From an uncultured Eggerthellaceae bacterium (GTDB lineage: Bacteria > Actinomycetota > Coriobacteriia > Coriobacteriales > Eggerthellaceae), in NCBI GenBank assembly GCA_934623455.1, contig CAKTVK010000101.1, positions 1 to 7,318 of the forward strand: a stretch of 7,318 nt of DNA. Direction: 5' to 3'. The translations under genes and the position numbers were made by a program. The notes under the pieces were generated by a model, which searched no databases, was not told the origin of the DNA, and saw only the letters and a list, made by a program, of their open reading frames with translations. Numbering within the stretch: position 1 is the stretch's first letter; every line of letters begins with the position of its first letter. Below are positions 5,119 to 7,318 of this stretch, piece after piece.

Positions 5119-7146
5119 ATGAATTACAAAGACGAACAGCGCGCGGCTGACAAGCGCGTTCTTGATGCCACGTGTGAAAGTGAAGCGCTTGCAGCTCAGG
5201 CGGCCGTAGAGGCGGCGGCTCAGGCTGCTGCGGCGGCCGAAGCGAATCTGGGATGGGGCAATAGCGCCTCGGCGCCCGTTGTTGCAGAGCGCATCAACGT
5301 GGGACGCATTCGCGTGGGAAGCGAAGGCGAAGACGCCTTGCAAGAGGCGGCTGCTTTGGCAAGTGCGTGCTCGCTTCCGAATTCGAGCGGCGTGGTGTCG
5401 TCATCTGCGCCTTTAGGTGCCGGAGGAGCCAGCGTGCCCACGGGTGCGCGTGCTGCTGCCGCCGCTGCAGCTGCCGGTGCCGCAAGTGGCGCAACGGATG
5501 CGGATGCGGGTGTGGCTGCGGGTGCTGGCGGCGCAGGTGCCGCCTCGGCGCAGACAGGCGCGGCAGAAGGTGCTGCCGGCACGGAAGCCGCGGGTGCTGC
5601 GGGGGGCGGTGGGGCAAAGTTCCTCACCGAAGAGCTTCCCGATGACGAATCTGCAGGTAAAGATGGCAAAAAGAAGAAGCGGCGCGAGAGTTTCCGTTGG
5701 AGCGATCTTACCTATATGACGCGCGTCACCATGAGCTTTGCTGCCATCGCCGCTATGACGCTTCTTGTTGCGGTGGGTGTTCTGTCTGTGGTGTGGGGAG
5801 ACCACTTCAACTCCTACGCACGCGAGAACGCGCGCGCAACGGCAGATGCGGCGGCGGCACGTATTGCCCAGGCGTACGTGGACGAAGGCTACAAGTGGAC
5901 GCCGCAAGTGACGGTGGCCGCTTCCTACGTTTCGGCCACGTATCCGGGCGTGGGCGTGGTGGTGACCGACCACGAAGGCACAGTGCGCTACGATTCGTCG
6001 TTGGGCGCCGATGTTTCCTCTGATCTGGACATGAACTTGTCGCTGGTGCCCGAGTCGTCGTCGCTTGCTGCGGTTTCCTACATTACGGTGGACGGCTCGT
6101 TCATTGGTTCCGTACGCATTTGGTCATTCGGTTCCGACTCTTTCCTGCGCAAGGCCGACGAAACGTTCCGCGATAATTCCTATCAAGCCATGGCTCTGGC
6201 AACCGTTATCGCCATTGCGTTGGCAACCGTTATCGGCTACATGTTCGCACGCAATCTGGTGTCGCCCATCAACGCCATTTCGCGCACGGCAAAAGCTATC
6301 AAAGAGGGTGACTTGTCAGCTCGAACAGGGCTTTCCGGCGAAGACGAAATCGCACGTTTGGGCAGGACGTTTGACGCCATGGCCCAGGCAGTGGAAGACG
6401 ATCGCGAGCTGGAGCATCGCCTGACAACCGACGTTGCACATGAGCTGCGCACGCCGCTTATGGCAATTCAGGCTACCGTCGAGGCCATGATCGATGGTGT
6501 GTATAAACCTACCGAAGATCGCTTGAATCAGGTAAACTCCGAGGTCAAACGCTTGAGCCGCTTGGTTGACGCGCTGCTGCGCCTTTCGCGCTTGGAGAAT
6601 CGCGCGAATCCCATGAAAGAGGAAGTCATTGACGTGGGCGACTTGATTTCCGGCTTGGTGAAAACGCACGAGGCATTCGTGAACGATTCCGGCTTAACGC
6701 TCAAGTACGAGATGCAGAAAAACGTGATCATTAAGGGCGATGCCGACATGATTCGTCAGGCCACGGCGAACCTCATTTCCAACGCGGTGCGCTACACGCC
6801 TGAAGGCGGCACCGTTACGGTGCGCGTGCGTCACGGCGAGATCATGGCCGACATTGTGGTGGAAGATACCGGCATTGGCCTTTCGCCGGAAGAGGCGCGC
6901 ATGGTGTTCTCGCGCTTCTGGCGTGCCGACGCCGGCCGCAATCGCGATACGGGTGGTTTGGGCGTTGGTCTTGCCGTGGTGAAAGAGATTGTGGATCGGC
7001 ATCATGGTTGGGTGCAGGTAGAGGGGAAGAAGGGCGAAGGTGCGCGCTTCACCATCCGCATCCCCTTGTATGACCCCAGCCAGGATGAACCCAAAGGCAA
7101 GCAGCGCGGCATTGGCCCGAAAGGCAAAGCCCGCACCAAGAAATAG
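5119..7146 (+). CDS. Sensor histidine kinase with extracytoplasmic sensor, HAMP, and long Ala/Gly-rich N-terminal extension
   Basis: A 675-residue inner-membrane kinase, the likely partner of the regulator at 4174-4890. Order of parts: Ala-rich helical start (1-45); linker (46-96); Ala/Gly low-complexity segment (about 97-166); acidic then basic stretch with KKKKRR (184-189); membrane segment 1 (about 203-226); external sensor of about 130 residues with VVVTDHEGTVRYDSS (280-294), resembling PAS/Cache-like sensors; membrane segment 2 (about 357-378); HAMP (379-434); HisKA with phosphoacceptor H441 in DVAHELRTPL; HATPase_c with N box N551/N555 (NLISNAVRY), G1 DTGIG (583-587), F box FSRFWRAD (597-604) and G2 GLGVGL (613-618). 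The catalytic core is intact. Most relatives begin shortly before membrane segment 1, so about 190 residues are extra. ATG 5119 has no clear Shine-Dalgarno; the in-frame GTG at 5434 does, giving 570 residues. An in-frame TGA at 5068-5070, with no start codon between it and 5119, excludes an earlier start. The sensed signal is unknown. Confidence 0.93.
   Translation: MNYKDEQRAADKRVLDATCESEALAAQAAVEAAAQAAAAAEANLGWGNSASAPVVAERINVGRIRVGSEGEDALQEAAALASACSLPNSSGVVSSSAPLGAGGASVPTGARAAAAAAAAGAASGATDADAGVAAGAGGAGAASAQTGAAEGAAGTEAAGAAGGGGAKFLTEELPDDESAGKDGKKKKRRESFRWSDLTYMTRVTMSFAAIAAMTLLVAVGVLSVVWGDHFNSYARENARATADAAAARIAQAYVDEGYKWTPQVTVAASYVSATYPGVGVVVTDHEGTVRYDSSLGADVSSDLDMNLSLVPESSSLAAVSYITVDGSFIGSVRIWSFGSDSFLRKADETFRDNSYQAMALATVIAIALATVIGYMFARNLVSPINAISRTAKAIKEGDLSARTGLSGEDEIARLGRTFDAMAQAVEDDRELEHRLTTDVAHELRTPLMAIQATVEAMIDGVYKPTEDRLNQVNSEVKRLSRLVDALLRLSRLENRANPMKEEVIDVGDLISGLVKTHEAFVNDSGLTLKYEMQKNVIIKGDADMIRQATANLISNAVRYTPEGGTVTVRVRHGEIMADIVVEDTGIGLSPEEARMVFSRFWRADAGRNRDTGGLGVGLAVVKEIVDRHHGWVQVEGKKGEGARFTIRIPLYDPSQDEPKGKQRGIGPKGKARTKK
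5407..5616 (+). repeat. Ala/Gly low-complexity coding segment in the kinase N-terminus
   Basis: Codons 97-166 encode almost only Ala and Gly, with scattered Thr, Ser, Asp and Glu, including a run of eight alanines (112-119). The DNA is a biased mixture of GCN and GGN codons rather than an exact tandem repeat, which argues against simple recent slippage. Long open frames on the other strand here are by-products of this composition. Confidence 0.7.
5422..5436 (+). promoter_or_regulatory. Possible internal translation start of the histidine kinase
   Basis: GGAGGAG (5422-5428) lies five bases before GTG 5434, which is in the kinase frame (codon 106). The purine run also encodes two glycines, so it could be coincidental. 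It stands out because the annotated ATG at 5119 has no comparable site. Confidence 0.25.
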
Positions 7147-7153
7147 CGCGGCA

Positions 7154-7318
7154 GGGCGCGGCGGGCTAGCGAAGGGTGCGGCGGCGCGTTGGCGCAGGTC
7201 GCGGCGGCAAAAGGGCGTTCGCCTCACGACTCCGCTTGGATAATGCTTCTTCGGGCTTGCGGCTCGCTCAACTTATCCAAAGCGTCGCAGTTCGGCTCGT
7301 CCCTCCGCCGCCGCGCCC
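7154..7318. repeat. Non-coding, hairpin-rich region after the kinase gene
   Basis: This stretch after the kinase stop (7146) holds no credible gene. GGGCGCGGCGG (7154-7164) is perfectly complementary to CCGCCGCGCCC (7308-7318, the window edge). Nested inside, CGCTTGGATAA (7233-7243) pairs with TTATCCAAAGCG (7273-7284) with one bulged base. The 29-base loop contains another small hairpin, CGGGCT/GGCTCG (7252-7257 with 7261-7266). No T run follows, so a simple intrinsic terminator is not supported. It may be an intergenic repeat element or a structured RNA 3' end, and may continue beyond the window. Confidence 0.4.

Noticed and set aside
5220..5669. Pro/Ala-rich minus-strand frame opposite the kinase N-terminus
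   Set aside because: It is the mirror of Ala/Gly codons in the kinase frame; the kinase frame continues into an unmistakable HisKA/HATPase core.
5413..5973. 186-codon minus-strand frame spanning the kinase linker and sensor
   Set aside because: His/Arg-rich low-quality translation antisense to a confident gene, with no domain seen.

Overview
The window holds five protein-coding genes from a GC-rich bacterial chromosome. Codons favour G or C at the third position, the Shine-Dalgarno sites are ordinary, and no mobile element, phage, CRISPR or RNA gene is visible. Long Ala/Gly/Ser-rich tails and a twin-arginine exported protein next to a two-component system suggest a high-GC actinobacterium, possibly of the Coriobacteriia (Eggerthellaceae-like). 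That placement is inference; no marker gene here proves it.

Layout: (1) 2-592 (+) is the 3' end of a TrkA-type RCK potassium-uptake regulator whose start lies outside the window. (2) 762-2105 (+) is purB, adenylosuccinate lyase, full length with all signature motifs; its leader carries a 9-bp inverted repeat around a weak promoter. (3) 2106-2230 is the convergent intergenic region, with a 14-bp hairpin that could terminate both strands and a second hairpin touching the stop codon of the next gene. (4) 2231-3964 (-) is a 577-residue exported or membrane-anchored protein of unknown function. Its twin-arginine signal is preceded by a 136-residue Gly/Ser/Arg/Lys-rich cytoplasmic tail, and its mature part carries a Ser/Ala/Asn linker. 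(5) 3965-4173 is a divergent promoter region with an 8-bp inverted repeat and a possible 16-codon leader ORF. (6) 4174-4890 (+) is an OmpR/PhoB-family response regulator. (7) 4891-5118 is a 228-bp gap with direct repeats and a hairpin. (8) 5119-7146 (+) is its likely partner, a sensor histidine kinase with two membrane segments, an extracytoplasmic sensor, HAMP, HisKA and HATPase_c, and an unusual Ala/Gly-rich N-terminal extension of about 190 residues. (9) 7147-7318 is non-coding, GC-rich and full of inverted repeats.

The kinase and regulator should form one signalling pair. The divergently transcribed Tat-signal protein shares their upstream region and may be a target or an accessory sensor (inference). 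trkA and purB are housekeeping genes with no evident functional tie to the rest. The most unusual signal is that two neighbouring envelope proteins both carry long, compositionally biased, probably disordered cytoplasmic N-terminal tails of different composition. I see no clear evidence of a wholly new multi-gene system.
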